A stretch of 64,000 nt of DNA from Mycolicibacterium sp. S2-37 (GTDB taxonomy: Bacteria; Actinomycetota; Actinomycetes; Mycobacteriales; Mycobacteriaceae). The stretch spans positions 806,001 through 870,000 of the forward strand of contig NZ_JAFEVR010000004.1 of NCBI RefSeq assembly GCF_017352375.1, written 5' to 3'. Below, one piece after another: positions 1-9,406 of the stretch. Positions within the stretch are counted from its first letter, which is position 1, and each line of letters opens with the position of its first letter. Under the pieces are notes generated by a model. It was not told the origin of the DNA, did no database searches, and saw only the letters and a list, made by a program, of their open reading frames with translations. The translations under genes and the position numbers were made by a program.

Positions 1-127
1 TCTTCATCAACTCCCCCGGGGTGAATACGCCCTCGACGTCCTCGGAGCCGATCAGCACCTCGCCGCCGCGCGTGCTGCGTCCGGTGTAACGGCGCACACC
101 GGTGCGCTCCACCCACAGTTCAGTCAT
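1..127 (-). CDS. OsmC-like family protein, N-terminal part only (Rv2923c-like)
   Basis: Only the first 42 codons lie in the window; the gene runs off the left edge. The ATG at 127 opens a frame beginning MTELWVERTG and containing GAEVLIGSEDVEGVFTPGEL, the typical N-terminus of the OsmC/Ohr-like proteins that sit next to mutM in mycobacteria. OsmC/Ohr proteins reduce organic hydroperoxides through paired cysteines, but those residues lie outside the window, so activity cannot be judged. It follows mutM on the same strand after a 74-nt gap holding a terminator-like hairpin, so it may have its own promoter. Confidence 0.8.
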   Translation of the reverse strand, partial: MTELWVERTGVRRYTGRSTRGGEVLIGSEDVEGVFTPGELMK

Positions 128-155
128 GGTCTCTCTTTCTACAACGTGGCGCGAA

Positions 156-205
156 ACAGCATTCCCGGCCGTCACGCCGGCGGCTTTGCGCGCCGGGAAC
201 GCTAT
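156..205 (-). terminator. Hairpin overlapping the mutM stop codon
   Basis: On the minus strand the arm at 205-192 (with GCGTTCCCGGC at 202-192) pairs with the arm at 169-156 (with GCCGGGAATGC at 169-159): 14 pairs including two G-U, followed by TTTCG. The mutM stop codon (204-202) lies inside the stem. The 3' arm is nearly the same as that of the hairpin at 44170-44222. Probable terminator of mutM, or a member of a dispersed hairpin family. Confidence 0.55.
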
Positions 206-1074
206 GTCACGGAGACGGTGCGGCGCATCCGCGGGCGGGGCTGGCAGCGCGGGCAGTAGAACGACGACCGGTTCATGAACTTCTCGCGCCGGATGATCGC
301 ACCGCACCGACGGCAGGGCTCCCCTTCCCTGCCGTAGGCGTCCAGCGACCGGTCGAAGTAGCCGGACTCACCGTTGACGTTCACATACAGCGAGTCGAAC
401 GACGTGCCGCCTTGCCCGAGCGCCTCGGTCATCACCTCCGCCGCCGCGTCGAGCAGTTCCCCGAGCACCTTGCGGGTCAGCGACGAGGCCACCCGGGCAC
501 CGTTGACCTTGGCCCGCCACAGCGCCTCGTCGGCATAGATGTTGCCGATCCCGGAGACGACGGTCTGATCGAGCAGCTGGCGTTTGATCTCCGAATGCTT
601 ACCGCGCAACACCGTGACGACACCGTCGCGGTCGAACAGCGGGTCGAGCGGGTCGCGGGCCAGATGTGCCACGGGCTCCGGGACCGTCGTGCCGTCGACG
701 GTCACCATGTCGGCGAGCAGCCAGCCGCCGAATGTGCGCTGGTCGACGAAGCTCAGCGCGGTACCGTCGTCGAGCAGTGCGGCGATCCGCAGATGGTCCT
801 CCTTGGGGATGGGACCGAGCAGCATCTGCCCACTCATCCCCAGGTGGACCACCAGCGCAGCGTCACCTCCGTCGAGGGTCAGCCAGAGATACTTGCCCCG
901 CCTGCCGGTGCCCGTGACGTGGGCGTTCAGCAGGCGTGCGGTCAGATCGGCGGGCCCCGCCTCGTGACGCCGGACCGCCCGCGGGTGATGCACCCGCACC
1001 GCGGTGATCGTCCGGCCGGTCACGTGGACGTCCAATCCGCGCCGGACGACCTCGACCTCCGGGAGTTCAGGCAT
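202..1074 (-). CDS. mutM: Formamidopyrimidine-DNA glycosylase MutM/Fpg
   Basis: Base-excision repair glycosylase/AP lyase that removes 8-oxoguanine and other oxidised purines. The 290-residue protein starts [14 protein letters not shown], giving the catalytic N-terminal proline (Pro2) and Glu3. The C-terminus carries the four-cysteine zinc finger that contacts DNA (Cys254, Cys257, Cys274, Cys277, with the CRRC and CPRC pairs). The start overlaps the rnc stop by 8 nt, so it is translated as part of the DUF177-rnc-mutM operon. It ends in a hairpin that contains the stop codon. Orthologous in position and sequence to Rv2924c. Length is normal and nothing is missing. Confidence 0.97.
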   Translation of the reverse strand: MPELPEVEVVRRGLDVHVTGRTITAVRVHHPRAVRRHEAGPADLTARLLNAHVTGTGRRGKYLWLTLDGGDAALVVHLGMSGQMLLGPIPKEDHLRIAALLDDGTALSFVDQRTFGGWLLADMVTVDGTTVPEPVAHLARDPLDPLFDRDGVVTVLRGKHSEIKRQLLDQTVVSGIGNIYADEALWRAKVNGARVASSLTRKVLGELLDAAAEVMTEALGQGGTSFDSLYVNVNGESGYFDRSLDAYGREGEPCRRCGAIIRREKFMNRSSFYCPRCQPRPRMRRTVSVT

Positions 1075-1771
1075 CGACGCCTGTGGCAGACAACTCGTTC
1101 CAGGCCGCCGCGGCGGCTTTGAGTTCGGCCTCCTTCTTGGTGCGACCGACTCCCCTGCCGTATTCGGTATCGGTGACGATCACCGTCGCGGTGAACTCCT
1201 TGTCGTGGTCGGGGCCCGTCGAGGTCACCACGTAGGACGGCGCGCCCAGCCCGCGGGCTGCCGTCAGTTCCTGCAGGCTGCTCTTCCAGTCCAGGCCGGC
1301 GCCGAGGGTGGGCGCCGTCTCGAGCAGACCGCCGAACAGCCGCAGGATCACCTCCCGTGCGCCGGTGAGGCCGTGCTCGACATAGATCGCACCAAGCAGG
1401 GATTCGACGCCGTCGGCCAGGATGCTCGATTTGTCGGCGCCGCCCGAGTTCTGCTCGCCCCGGCCCAGCAGCAGATGCGCGCCCAGACCGTCGTCGGAGA
1501 GTGCGCGTCCGACATCGGCGAGCGCCTGGGTGTTGACGATGCTGGCGCGCAGTTTGGCCAGATCGCCCTCGGAACGGTCGGGGTGGCGATGGTAGAGCTC
1601 TTCGGTGATCGTCAGCCCGAGCACCGCGTCACCGAGGAACTCCAATCGCTCGTTGGTGGGCAGGCCTCCGTGCTCGTAGGAATAGCTTCGATGTGTCAAC
1701 GCCATCGTGAGCAGATCTGCGGGCAGCGAAACCCCGAGCGCCGCGAGCAGCGCCGAGCGATCCTCGGTCAC
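1067..1771 (-). CDS. rnc: Ribonuclease III
   Basis: Double-stranded-RNA endonuclease for rRNA processing and mRNA turnover. I place the start at the GTG at 1771 ([14 protein letters not shown]), which overlaps the DUF177 stop in a GTGA arrangement and gives 234 residues, close to the mycobacterial norm; a longer upstream reading is only read-through into DUF177. Residues 40-50 hold the signature [11 protein letters not shown] with the metal-binding acidic residues. From about residue 160 onward comes the dsRNA-binding domain, with the closing [12 protein letters not shown] helix. It is coupled to mutM downstream by an 8-nt overlap. Equivalent to Rv2925c. Confidence 0.96.
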   Translation of the reverse strand: MTEDRSALLAALGVSLPADLLTMALTHRSYSYEHGGLPTNERLEFLGDAVLGLTITEELYHRHPDRSEGDLAKLRASIVNTQALADVGRALSDDGLGAHLLLGRGEQNSGGADKSSILADGVESLLGAIYVEHGLTGAREVILRLFGGLLETAPTLGAGLDWKSSLQELTAARGLGAPSYVVTSTGPDHDKEFTATVIVTDTEYGRGVGRTKKEAELKAAAAAWNELSATGVDA

Positions 1772-2349
1772 TTCTCGTCGTTCTCCATCAGCCCTGCGAG
1801 CTTGGCCCAGCGCGGGTCCAGCTGCTCGTGGTGGTGTCCGGCCTCGGCGGTCGCCATCGCGATCCCGCAATCAGGGCACAGCCCTGCGCAGTCGGGCTCG
1901 CACAGCGGCGAGAACGGCAGGGCCAGTCCGATCGCATCGATGATGGGCTGCTCGAGGTCGACGGTATCGGGGACACCGATCGAGCCGACGCGTCCGACCT
2001 CGTCGGAATCGGTGGTCTCGTCGGTGGCGCTGGCCGGATAGGCGAACAGTTCGGTGAGGTCGATGTCGACGCGCCCGGTGATCGGCGTCAGGCAGCGAGC
2101 ACATTCACCGGTGGTCGGTGCGCTCACCGTTCCGGTGACCAGCACCCCCTCCGAGACCGCCTGCACCTGCAGGTCGAGGTCCAGCGGAGCGTCTTTGTCG
2201 ACGCCGATGAGCTGGAGGCCGATCCGCAACGGACTCGGCACGGTCTCCTGAAACGTCGTCATCGACCCGGGCCGCCGGCCCAACCTGGAGATGTCGAGTA
2301 CCAGCGGCGAACGTGCTGCGCGATTCACCGCGTTGCTTCTTGTCGCCAT
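1768..2349 (-). CDS. DUF177 (YceD family) protein
   Basis: 193-residue YceD/DUF177 protein, the Rv2926c equivalent. The family is linked to 23S rRNA or ribosomal protein accumulation in other bacteria and to a plastid homologue. Visible features are a CARCL motif and, near the C-terminus, [13 protein letters not shown], suggesting a zinc site. In many bacteria yceD precedes rpmF, but here it precedes rnc, overlapping it by 4 nt. The location beside rnc fits an rRNA role, but that is inference. The ATG start (MATRSNAV) is the only sensible one; the next gene upstream, sepIVA, ends 79 nt away. Confidence 0.9.
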   Translation of the reverse strand: MATRSNAVNRAARSPLVLDISRLGRRPGSMTTFQETVPSPLRIGLQLIGVDKDAPLDLDLQVQAVSEGVLVTGTVSAPTTGECARCLTPITGRVDIDLTELFAYPASATDETTDSDEVGRVGSIGVPDTVDLEQPIIDAIGLALPFSPLCEPDCAGLCPDCGIAMATAEAGHHHEQLDPRWAKLAGLMENDEK

Positions 2350-2428
2350 TCGACCAATCCTACGGCGGCGCGGCGGCGCGGATCCTGCGGTGTCAGTGCC
2401 GGCTCAGGGCGCTTGTTCCGGCGGTCGG

Positions 2429-3166
2429 TCAGCGCGCCGCGTAGTCGTGCGTCCCGGCTGCGGTGCGTAGCTGATGCCGTCCGCGACCCACCGACCTGAT
2501 CGTGCCGTTGAGGAAATCCTCGAATTCGGCCAATTTGCTGTCGACGTAGATATCGCATTCCCCGCGGAGCCGGTCGGCCTCGGCGTGCGCGGAATCGATC
2601 AGCCGGTTGGCCTCGGCCGTCGCGGTGGAGACGATCTCGGTCTGCGACACCAGCCGCTGCTGCTCCTTGATGCCCTCCTGGACGGCCTTCTCGTACGCGA
2701 TGTTGCCGCTCTCGATCAGGCGGTCAGCCTCGGACTTGGCCCGCCCGGTGCTGGCTTCGTATTCGCGCTTTGCGGTTGCCATGAGGCGCGAGACCTCCTC
2801 ACGGGCTTCGCCGACCATCCGCTCGCTGTGCGCACGCGCCTCGGCGACCATGCGGTCGGCCTGGGACTTGGCGTCGGCGAGTAGACGGTCGGCCTCGGCG
2901 CGGGCGTGATTGACCATCGAATCGGCCTCGGCGTTGGCCGTCGACACCATCTTGTCGGAATGCTCCTTGGCGTCACGCAGCATGGAGTCGCGGGCGTCGA
3001 GGACATCTTGCGCGTCGTCGAGTTCGCCGGGAATGGCGTCCTTGATGTCGTCGATGAGTTCGAGGACATCGCCACGCGGAACCACGCAGCCCGCTGTCAT
3101 CGGCACGCCACGGGCTTCTTCGACAATTGCGCCCAGTTCATCGAGCGCTTCAAAAACTCGGTACAC
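2429..3166 (-). CDS. sepIVA: DivIVA-domain septum protein SepIVA
   Basis: Homologue of Rv2927c/SepIVA, a coiled-coil DivIVA-like protein of the mycobacterial septum and intracellular membrane domain that is needed for division. The 245-residue product begins at a GTG (MYRVFEALDEL) with a GGAGGG ribosome site 8 nt upstream. The short N-terminal DivIVA-like part runs to about residue 60. From there to about residue 220 comes a long charged alpha-helix in which ADRL/ADRM units recur (HARAEADRLL, KSQADRMVAEAR, HSERMVGEAR, KSEADRLI), a coiled coil. The tail is basic. It lies ahead of DUF177-rnc-mutM but is separated from them by 79 nt. A 9-nt periodic array lies upstream (3190-3225). Confidence 0.93.
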   Translation of the reverse strand: MYRVFEALDELGAIVEEARGVPMTAGCVVPRGDVLELIDDIKDAIPGELDDAQDVLDARDSMLRDAKEHSDKMVSTANAEADSMVNHARAEADRLLADAKSQADRMVAEARAHSERMVGEAREEVSRLMATAKREYEASTGRAKSEADRLIESGNIAYEKAVQEGIKEQQRLVSQTEIVSTATAEANRLIDSAHAEADRLRGECDIYVDSKLAEFEDFLNGTIRSVGRGRHQLRTAAGTHDYAAR

Positions 3167-3189
3167 GGCGGAACCCTCCAGGCGTCGTT

Positions 3190-3225
3190 GTTGGTGACCA
3201 GTGTGCCTGGTGTTACGCGTGTGAC
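3190..3225 (-). promoter_or_regulatory. Four 9-nt units resembling MtrA boxes upstream of sepIVA
   Basis: Read on the minus strand toward sepIVA, four adjacent 9-mers start GTCAC (3225), GTAAC (3216), GGCAC (3207) and GTCAC (3198), each with C or A in position 6. Mycobacterial MtrA sites are tandem GTCACA-like 9-mers with the same 9-nt period. The array ends 23 nt before the sepIVA GTG. Assignment to MtrA is inference from the motif and from MtrA control of other division genes. Confidence 0.4.
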
Positions 3226-3251
3226 TCCGCTTTGCAGCCGGTGTGTCGCCC

Positions 3252-3491
3252 TCAGCAGTGCGTTTTCGCGCGATCGACCAGCGTCCACATCGGCGGGAGC
3301 TCTGGGCCCGGCACCTGCGCGGGCCTCAGCGCATCCGCGATCGAGCCCACGACCGCCAGCGCTCGTGCGTCTCCGAGAACGGCGCGCAGCCGTCGCAGTT
3401 CGGTCGCGAACAACGCCCAGGGCAAGGCCGCCGCCGACATGGTGGTCCGCCGCGCGTACGTCGCGCCCTCCAATACAGCTGAGCCCATCAT
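3252..3491 (-). CDS. Small hypothetical protein
   Basis: A 79-codon minus-strand frame opening with two ATGs (MMGSAVLEGATYARR) and ending TLVDRAKTHC. I do not recognise the family. Support is indirect: third codon positions are strongly G/C as in neighbouring genes, it fills most of an otherwise empty 436-nt gap between sepIVA and the hemerythrin gene, and it is co-directional with both. The sequence is Ala/Arg/Leu-rich with one predicted helix (ATELRRLRAVLGDARAL) and no membrane segment or metal motif. Only a weak purine-rich ribosome site is visible. Competing plus-strand frames in the same stretch look less protein-like. Confidence 0.4.
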   Translation of the reverse strand: MMGSAVLEGATYARRTTMSAAALPWALFATELRRLRAVLGDARALAVVGSIADALRPAQVPGPELPPMWTLVDRAKTHC

Positions 3492-3602
3492 CTCGCCCGT
3501 CCCATCGGTGTAGTCGGTGGTGCGTACGCAAGGGTCGACACCGAATCCTGGCGTTGAATTCCCGGAATCGGGACCTCTATTCGTGTGACGGCGGCCACGC
3601 CC

Positions 3603-4169
3603 TCAGCGCAGGGCCGCCCCGATGACGTCGCGGGCGCGGTCCAACATGGAGGCGAACGGCCCGACGGCGAAGTTCAGCTTCGCCGATTCGACCCCCGGGT
3701 GCGGTCGGGTGGGGGCGATCGCCTCGGCGGCACGCACCGCCGCCGCCAGGCTCTTCAGCTGGTCCTCGTCGAGTTCCTTCTGGAGCTTGTCGAATTCCTC
3801 GATCTCCTCGAGTTCGGCGTGCTGGACCACGGCGTCGCGGAACACCGCCAGCTCGGTCAGGAACTCCGGCGACGCGACATCCATGTCCTCGAGCTTCGAA
3901 AGCTGCTGTTTGGCGTCGCGTTCCTCGGCCAGCCGGGCGTCGACGACGCTGTCGCCCCCGTCGACCTCCTGGCGGGCGCGCGGATGAACGACCATCTCCT
4001 CGGCCGTCTCGTGCACGGCGAGCAGTTGCCGCAGTTCGACGAAGGCCTTCTCACGCGCTTCGTCGGACGACGCGGCGAACACCTCCTCGAACATGTCCTT
4101 GATCAGATTGTGCTGGTCCTTGAGAAACCTCACGACGTCGTCGCTGGACTGTACGAATGTTTCGACCAT
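3603..4169 (-). CDS. Hemerythrin HHE-domain protein
   Basis: 188-residue protein with a single hemerythrin four-helix domain, likely binding a non-haem di-iron centre that senses or carries O2, NO or peroxide. Candidate ligands in the usual order are His20, His53 with Glu57 (HETAE), His62 (VVHPR), His117 and Glu121 (HAELE), so the set looks complete. A second, helical C-terminal part follows residue 130. The counterpart at this position in M. smegmatis is, from memory, a hemerythrin-like protein tied to peroxide sensitivity. It stands alone between coaD (79-nt gap) and the small hypothetical gene. Confidence 0.9.
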   Translation of the reverse strand: MVETFVQSSDDVVRFLKDQHNLIKDMFEEVFAASSDEAREKAFVELRQLLAVHETAEEMVVHPRARQEVDGGDSVVDARLAEERDAKQQLSKLEDMDVASPEFLTELAVFRDAVVQHAELEEIEEFDKLQKELDEDQLKSLAAAVRAAEAIAPTRPHPGVESAKLNFAVGPFASMLDRARDVIGAALR

Positions 4170-4248
4170 GGCGGAGACCTCCGGTGAATAACGGAATGGC
4201 GGCGCGGGGCTGTGCGCCGTTCATCGGTGCTACCCGCCGACGAACCCG

Positions 4249-4761
4249 CTAATCGGCGCCGCGCGTCGTTTCCGTGGTTCCGCCCCGGGTCTGGAGTTTG
4301 GCCTGCAGGCGCCGGTTGACCGCATCCGGCAGCAGCGCCGACACGTCGCCGCCGAGGGTCGCCACCTCTTTGGCCAGCGACGAGGACACGAACGAGAACT
4401 GCGGCGTGGTGGCGATGAAGAAGGTGTCCACGCCGGCGATGTGTTTGTTCATCTGCGCCATCTGCACTTCGTATTCGAAGTCGGTGCCGGTGCGCAGCCC
4501 CTTGACGATCGCCGTCAGCCCCCGGGCGGTCACGAAGTCGACGACGAGCCCCTGACCCGATTCCGCCCGCACATTGGGCAGGTGCGCGGTGGTCTCGGCG
4601 ATCATCTCCAGGCGCTCGTCGAGACTGAACATGCCCTTCTTGTTCGGGTTGACCAGCACTGCCACGACGACCTCGTCGAACTGGGCGGCCGCACGTTCGA
4701 AGACGTCGACATGACCAAGGGTCACCGGGTCGAACGATCCCGGGCACACCGCTCCGCTCAT
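4249..4761 (-). CDS. coaD: Phosphopantetheine adenylyltransferase
   Basis: Fourth step of coenzyme A synthesis: 4'-phosphopantetheine plus ATP gives dephospho-CoA and pyrophosphate. Start chosen at the ATG at 4761 ([17 protein letters not shown]), because the family begins just before this motif; the longer frame upstream is not conserved. His17 in the TLGH nucleotidyl-transfer motif is present, and the [11 protein letters not shown] segment near residue 128 matches the family's ATP-binding SSS motif. At 170 residues it is slightly longer than Rv2965c. It follows rsmD by 22 nt on the same strand, the common rsmD-coaD pairing. Confidence 0.96.
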   Translation of the reverse strand: MSGAVCPGSFDPVTLGHVDVFERAAAQFDEVVVAVLVNPNKKGMFSLDERLEMIAETTAHLPNVRAESGQGLVVDFVTARGLTAIVKGLRTGTDFEYEVQMAQMNKHIAGVDTFFIATTPQFSFVSSSLAKEVATLGGDVSALLPDAVNRRLQAKLQTRGGTTETTRGAD

Positions 4762-4783
4762 GGATGACGACGGTACCGGCTGG

Positions 4784-5347
4784 CTATCCGTCGAGTTCGG
4801 CCATGTCGATGCGGGTGTCGCCATAGCGGCGTTGCGGCCAGGGCGACCACTCGGGGGGCCACGCCGTCGATCCGCCGGACGCGCGGCGCTCGACGACGGC
4901 GACCGCGCCGGGCGCGGCCCATCCGCCGGCGTTCAGCGCCGACAGGATCGAGGCGATCTCCGCGTCCGGCACGTCGTAGGGCGGATCGGCGAATACCAGA
5001 TCGACCGGACGGTCGGTGCCGCCGGCCAGCACGGCGCTCACCGCCGCGCGGCGGACCTCCGCGACTGAGGAGCCGAGCCCGAGGTCGGCGATGTTGCCGG
5101 CGATGACCGCAGCTGCGCGATGATGCTGTTCGACGAACATCGCGTGCGCGGCGCCGCGGGACAGTGCCTCCAGCCCCAGCGCGCCGGACCCGGCGTAGAG
5201 GTCGAGCACCGTGATGCCGTCGAAGTCGATCCGTGCCGACAACGCGCTGAACACTGCTTCGCGCACCCGATCGGCGGTCGGACGGGTCCCGCTGCGCGGC
5301 ACGGCGATTCGCCGGCCGCCGAACCGTCCGGCGATGATGCGGGTCAG
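4784..5347 (-). CDS. rsmD: 16S rRNA (guanine(966)-N2)-methyltransferase
   Basis: SAM-dependent N2-methylation of G966 in 16S rRNA. The Rossmann-type SAM site [14 protein letters not shown] and the catalytic FADPPYD motif are both present. Homology begins at [13 protein letters not shown], and the codon just before it is CTG at 5347-5345, whose last two bases share the TGA stop of pyc, giving a CTGA overlap like the usual ATGA/GTGA. No ATG, GTG or TTG is close by, so a CTG start is my best reading (188 residues). Upstream codons in this frame are read-through opposite the pyc biotin domain. coaD follows 22 nt downstream. Confidence 0.9.
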   Translation of the reverse strand: MTRIIAGRFGGRRIAVPRSGTRPTADRVREAVFSALSARIDFDGITVLDLYAGSGALGLEALSRGAAHAMFVEQHHRAAAVIAGNIADLGLGSSVAEVRRAAVSAVLAGGTDRPVDLVFADPPYDVPDAEIASILSALNAGGWAAPGAVAVVERRASGGSTAWPPEWSPWPQRRYGDTRIDMAELDG

Positions 5348-8300
5348 CTGACGACCACCAGCAGATCGCCGCCCTCGACCTGTTCGGTCGCCGAGACCGC
5401 CACCCGTTCGACCGTGCCGGCCTTGGGCGCGGTGATGGCGGCCTCCATCTTCATCGCCTCGATGGTGGCGACGGTCTGTCCTGCCTCGATGGCGTCGCCC
5501 TGGCCGACGTTGACGGTGACGACACCGGCGAACGGGGCCGCGATGTGGTCGGGGTTGGTGCGGTCGGCCTTTTCGGCTGTGGGCACGTCCGAGGCGATGT
5601 TGCTGTCGCGCACCACGATCGGGCGGAGCTGACCGTTCATGATGCACATGACGGTACGCATTCCGCGTTCGTCGGGATCGGAGATCGCCTCCAGCCCGAT
5701 GAGCAGCTCCACACCCTTCTCCAGTTCGACGCGGTGTTCGTCACCGTGACGCAGCCCGTAGAAGAACTGGTTGGCCGAGAGCTGGCTGGTATCGCCGTAG
5801 GTGTCGCGGTGGGCTTCGAACTCCTTGGTCGGGCCCGGGAACAGCAGGCGGTTGAGCACCGCTTGTCGTTTGGGGCCCGGCTGCGCGAGCGCCGCCTCGT
5901 CCTCAGCGGAGAGTTCCTCCTGGGGGCGGCCGGGGCCGCGGCCCTCCAACGCCTTGGTGCGCAACGGTTCGGGCCAGCCGCCCGGCGGGTCGCCGAGCTC
6001 ACCGCGCAGGAATCCGATGACACTGTCGGGAATGTCGTAGCGCGCCGGATCCTCGGCGAAGTCCGCAGCGGACACACCGGCCCCCAGCAGCGCCAGAGCG
6101 AGGTCGCCGACGACTTTGGACGACGGGGTGACCTTCACCAGCCGTCCCAGTATCCGGTCGGCCGCCGCGTAATTCGCCTCGATCTCCTCGAAACGGTCCC
6201 CGAAGCCGAGTGCGATCGCCTGCTGGCGCAGGTTCGACAGCTGTCCGCCCGGGATCTCGTGGGTGTAGACCCGTCCGGTCGGGGAAGGAGGCCCACTCGC
6301 AGCAACATCGAAGGGTGCGTAGACCTTGCGCAGCGCCTCCCAGTACGGCTCGAGCTCACACACGGCGGCCAGGTCAAGGCCGGTGTCGAACTCGCTGTGC
6401 GCCGCGGCGGCGACGATCGAGCTCAGCGCGGGCTGGCTGGTGGTGCCCGCCAGCGGCGCCGCCGCCCCGTCGACCGCATCCGCGCCGGCCTGCCAGGCCG
6501 CGAGGTAGGTGGCCAGCTGTCCGCCGGGGGTGTCGTGGGTGTGCACGTGCACGGGCAGGTCGAAACGCTCCTTGAGGGCCCCGACCAGAGTGGCCGCCGC
6601 GGGAGGACGCAGCAACCCGGCCATGTCCTTGATCGCCAGGACGTGTGCGCCTGAGTCGACGATCTGCTCGGCCAACCGCAGGTAGTAGTCCAGCGTGTAG
6701 AGGTCTTCGGCGGGATTGCTCAGGTCCCCGGTGTAGGACATCGCGACCTCGGCGACCGCGGTGCCTGTCGCGCGCACGGCGTCGATCGCCGGGCGCATGG
6801 ACTCGATGTTGTTGAGCGCGTCGAAGATCCGGAAGATGTCCACGCCGGTGGCGGTGGCCTCGTCGACGAACGCCGTGGTGACCGTCTCCGGGTACGGCGT
6901 GTAGCCGACGGTGTTGCGGCCCCGCAGCAGCATCTGCAGGCAGATGTTGGGTAACGCTTCGCGCAGCGCGGCCAGCCGCTCCCAGGGATCTTCCTTCAGG
7001 AACCGCAGCGCCACATCGTAAGTCGCGCCGCCCCAGCACTCCACCGAGAGCAGCTGCGGCATGGTCCGCGCGATGTAGGGCGCCACCCGCAGCAGGCCGG
7101 TCGACCGCAACCGGGTGGCCAGCAGCGACTGATGGGCGTCGCGGAACGTCGTGTCGGTGACGCCGAGCGCCGGCGAATCGCGCAGCCACTCGGCGAACCC
7201 CTGCGGGCCGAGTTCGACCAGCTTCTGCTTCGATCCGGCCGGCGGCGCGGCGTCCAGATCGACCTCGGGCAGCTTGTCGTGCGGATACACCGACGAGGGC
7301 CGTTCGCCGTGCGGTTTGTTGACGGTGACCTCGGCCAGGTACGTGAGGATCTTGGTGCCGCGATCGGCGCTGGAGCGCGCGGTGAGCAGTTCGGGACGCT
7401 CGTCGATGAACGAGGTGGTGATCCTGCCCGCGACGAAGTCAGGATCCTCGAGCACGGCGGCCAGGAACGGGATGTTCGTCGACACACCGCGGATCCGGAA
7501 CTCGGCGACCGCGCGCCGGGCCCGCTGTACGGCCGTCGCGAAATCCCTGCCGCGACACGTCAGCTTGACCAACATCGAATCGAAGTGGGCACTGACCTCG
7601 GCCCCGAGGTTGGTTCCGCCGTCCAGGCGGATGCCCGCACCCCCCGGCGACCGGTAGGTGGTGATGCGGCCGGTGTCCGGCCGGAACCCGTTGGCCGGGT
7701 CCTCGGTGGTGATCCGGCACTGCAGTGCCGCACCGTGCGCGGTGACGGTCTCCTGGCTCAACCCGAGATCGGCCAGCGACTCCCCCGCCGCGATCCGCAG
7801 CTGAGACGACACCAGATCCACATCGGTGATCTCCTCGGTCACCGTGTGCTCGACCTGGATCCGCGGATTCATCTCGATGAACACGTGGTTGCCGCGCTCG
7901 TCGAGCAGGAACTCGACGGTCCCCGCGCAGGAGTAGCCGATGTGCCGGGCGAACGCCACCGCATCGGCGCAGATCTTCTGTCGAAGTTGGGGATCGAGAT
8001 TCGGCGCCGGCGCCAGTTCGATCACCTTCTGGTGGCGGCGCTGGACCGAACAGTCCCGCTCGAAGAGATGGATGACCCCGCCGTGGGTGTCGGCCAGGAT
8101 CTGCACCTCGATGTGGCGCGGGTTGATCACCGCCTGTTCGAGGAACACCGTCGGATCCCCGAACGCCGACTCCGCCTCCCGCGCCGCGGCCTCGATGGCC
8201 TCCCGCAGCGCCGAAGGTTCCGACACCCGGCGCATACCGCGGCCGCCACCGCCGGCGACCGCCTTGACGAAGATCGGGAACTCCATCGATTCGGCGGCCG

Positions 8301-8736
8301 ACACCAGTTCGTCGACGTCGGCCGACGGGGCTGAAGACGCCAGCACCGGCAGACCCGCCTCCCGTGCGGCCGCGATGGCCCGGGATTTGTTCCCCGTCAG
8401 CTCCAGCACCTCTGCGGACGGACCCACGAACGTGATCCCGGCGGCCGCACACGCCGCCGCCAGTTCGGGGTTCTCCGAGAGGAAGCCGTACCCCGGATAC
8501 ACCGCGTCGGCCCCAGCGGCCTCGGCGGTGCGCACGATCTCCTCGACCGACAGGTACGCCCGCACCGGGTGACCGGTCTCGCCGATCTGATAGGACTCGT
8601 CGGCCTTGAGCCGGTGCACGGAATTGCGGTCTTCGTACGGGAACACCGCGACCGTGCCCAGCCGCAGCTCGTAGGCGGCGCGGAACGCCCGGATCGCGAT
8701 CTCACCGCGATTGGCGACCAGGACCTTCGAAATCAT
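5344..8736 (-). CDS. pyc: Pyruvate carboxylase
   Basis: Biotin-dependent ATP-driven carboxylation of pyruvate to oxaloacetate, the main anaplerotic step. A single-chain enzyme of 1130 residues. Residues 1-450 are the biotin carboxylase domain (start [18 protein letters not shown], glycine-rich [27 protein letters not shown]). About 520-800 is the carboxyltransferase domain ([18 protein letters not shown]; metal-binding [10 protein letters not shown]). The biotinyl domain closes the protein, with the carrier lysine in EAMKMEA at about residue 1096. ATG at 8736 chosen over the ATG 12 nt upstream because the family starts at this point. Equivalent to Rv2967c. It is preceded by the VKOR gene and followed by rsmD. 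Confidence 0.97.
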   Translation of the reverse strand: MISKVLVANRGEIAIRAFRAAYELRLGTVAVFPYEDRNSVHRLKADESYQIGETGHPVRAYLSVEEIVRTAEAAGADAVYPGYGFLSENPELAAACAAAGITFVGPSAEVLELTGNKSRAIAAAREAGLPVLASSAPSADVDELVSAAESMEFPIFVKAVAGGGGRGMRRVSEPSALREAIEAAAREAESAFGDPTVFLEQAVINPRHIEVQILADTHGGVIHLFERDCSVQRRHQKVIELAPAPNLDPQLRQKICADAVAFARHIGYSCAGTVEFLLDERGNHVFIEMNPRIQVEHTVTEEITDVDLVSSQLRIAAGESLADLGLSQETVTAHGAALQCRITTEDPANGFRPDTGRITTYRSPGGAGIRLDGGTNLGAEVSAHFDSMLVKLTCRGRDFATAVQRARRAVAEFRIRGVSTNIPFLAAVLEDPDFVAGRITTSFIDERPELLTARSSADRGTKILTYLAEVTVNKPHGERPSSVYPHDKLPEVDLDAAPPAGSKQKLVELGPQGFAEWLRDSPALGVTDTTFRDAHQSLLATRLRSTGLLRVAPYIARTMPQLLSVECWGGATYDVALRFLKEDPWERLAALREALPNICLQMLLRGRNTVGYTPYPETVTTAFVDEATATGVDIFRIFDALNNIESMRPAIDAVRATGTAVAEVAMSYTGDLSNPAEDLYTLDYYLRLAEQIVDSGAHVLAIKDMAGLLRPPAAATLVGALKERFDLPVHVHTHDTPGGQLATYLAAWQAGADAVDGAAAPLAGTTSQPALSSIVAAAAHSEFDTGLDLAAVCELEPYWEALRKVYAPFDVAASGPPSPTGRVYTHEIPGGQLSNLRQQAIALGFGDRFEEIEANYAAADRILGRLVKVTPSSKVVGDLALALLGAGVSAADFAEDPARYDIPDSVIGFLRGELGDPPGGWPEPLRTKALEGRGPGRPQEELSAEDEAALAQPGPKRQAVLNRLLFPGPTKEFEAHRDTYGDTSQLSANQFFYGLRHGDEHRVELEKGVELLIGLEAISDPDERGMRTVMCIMNGQLRPIVVRDSNIASDVPTAEKADRTNPDHIAAPFAGVVTVNVGQGDAIEAGQTVATIEAMKMEAAITAPKAGTVERVAVSATEQVEGGDLLVVVS

Positions 8737-8773
8737 GGACGACCCCATCCCCTTGTATTCGAGCCAACAGCGG

Positions 8774-9406
8774 TCAGACGAAGGTCGACCAGTAGTCCCA
8801 GAAGCGGACGAGGATCAACAGCACCAGTCCGGTGAACCACAGCGCCGTCAGCGACCAGCGCCACTGGTAGAGCCCACGGGCGACGGCGTTGCCCGCGATC
8901 GGGCGAAGCGCGATGGACGACACCACCACCAGCAGCGGGATGGTCACCGCCCACACCACCATGCAGTACGGGCACAGCGCGCCGATGCGGTAGAGACTCT
9001 GGAAGATCAGCCAGTGCACGAACACCGTCGCCAGCAGCGTGCCGGCGGCCAGCCCGGCCCAATACCACTGCGGCAGCCGCACGTTGGCGACGGCGAGCAC
9101 ACCGGTCACCACCACCACGGCGAAGGCCCCGATGCCGATGAGCGGATTGGGGAAGCCGAACAGCGCGGCCTGCGGCGTCACCATCACCGAACCGCAGGAC
9201 AGGACCGGGTTGAGGCTGCAGGACGGGGTGTAGCTCGGGTCGAGCAGCAGCTCGATCTTCTCGATCGTCAGCGTGGCGGCGGCGACCAGACCGACGACGC
9301 CGGCGATCAGCACCCAGATCGCGCTGGCCCTCCGCACCGGGACGCCTGCCGGCCGGTCGGCTGAGCGCTCGACCGGGGCGACGGCGCTGGGTGCGGTGGC
9401 GGTCAT
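8774..9406 (-). CDS. Vitamin K epoxide reductase (VKOR) family protein
   Basis: Membrane thiol oxidoreductase that reoxidises a DsbA-type partner using menaquinone, doing the job of DsbB. 210 residues with about five hydrophobic segments. The loop pair Cys63/Cys71 (PSCSLNPVLSCGS) and the active-site CPYC at Cys145-Cys148 are in place. Its start overlaps the stop of the DsbA-like gene by 4 nt (ATGA), so the pair is translationally coupled, as for Rv2968c/Rv2969c. pyc lies 37 nt downstream on the same strand, so pyc may share the transcript. Confidence 0.93.
   Translation of the reverse strand: MTATAPSAVAPVERSADRPAGVPVRRASAIWVLIAGVVGLVAAATLTIEKIELLLDPSYTPSCSLNPVLSCGSVMVTPQAALFGFPNPLIGIGAFAVVVVTGVLAVANVRLPQWYWAGLAAGTLLATVFVHWLIFQSLYRIGALCPYCMVVWAVTIPLLVVVSSIALRPIAGNAVARGLYQWRWSLTALWFTGLVLLILVRFWDYWSTFV

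Noticed and set aside
5348..5647. Extended N-terminus for rsmD reaching 5647
   Set aside because: The added residues are Gly/Arg-rich read-through opposite the conserved pyc biotin domain; homology to RsmD starts only at TRIIAG.
5545..8334. Plus-strand frames of several hundred codons opposite pyc
   Set aside because: Shadows of the pyc gene. pyc is intact in one frame over its entire length.
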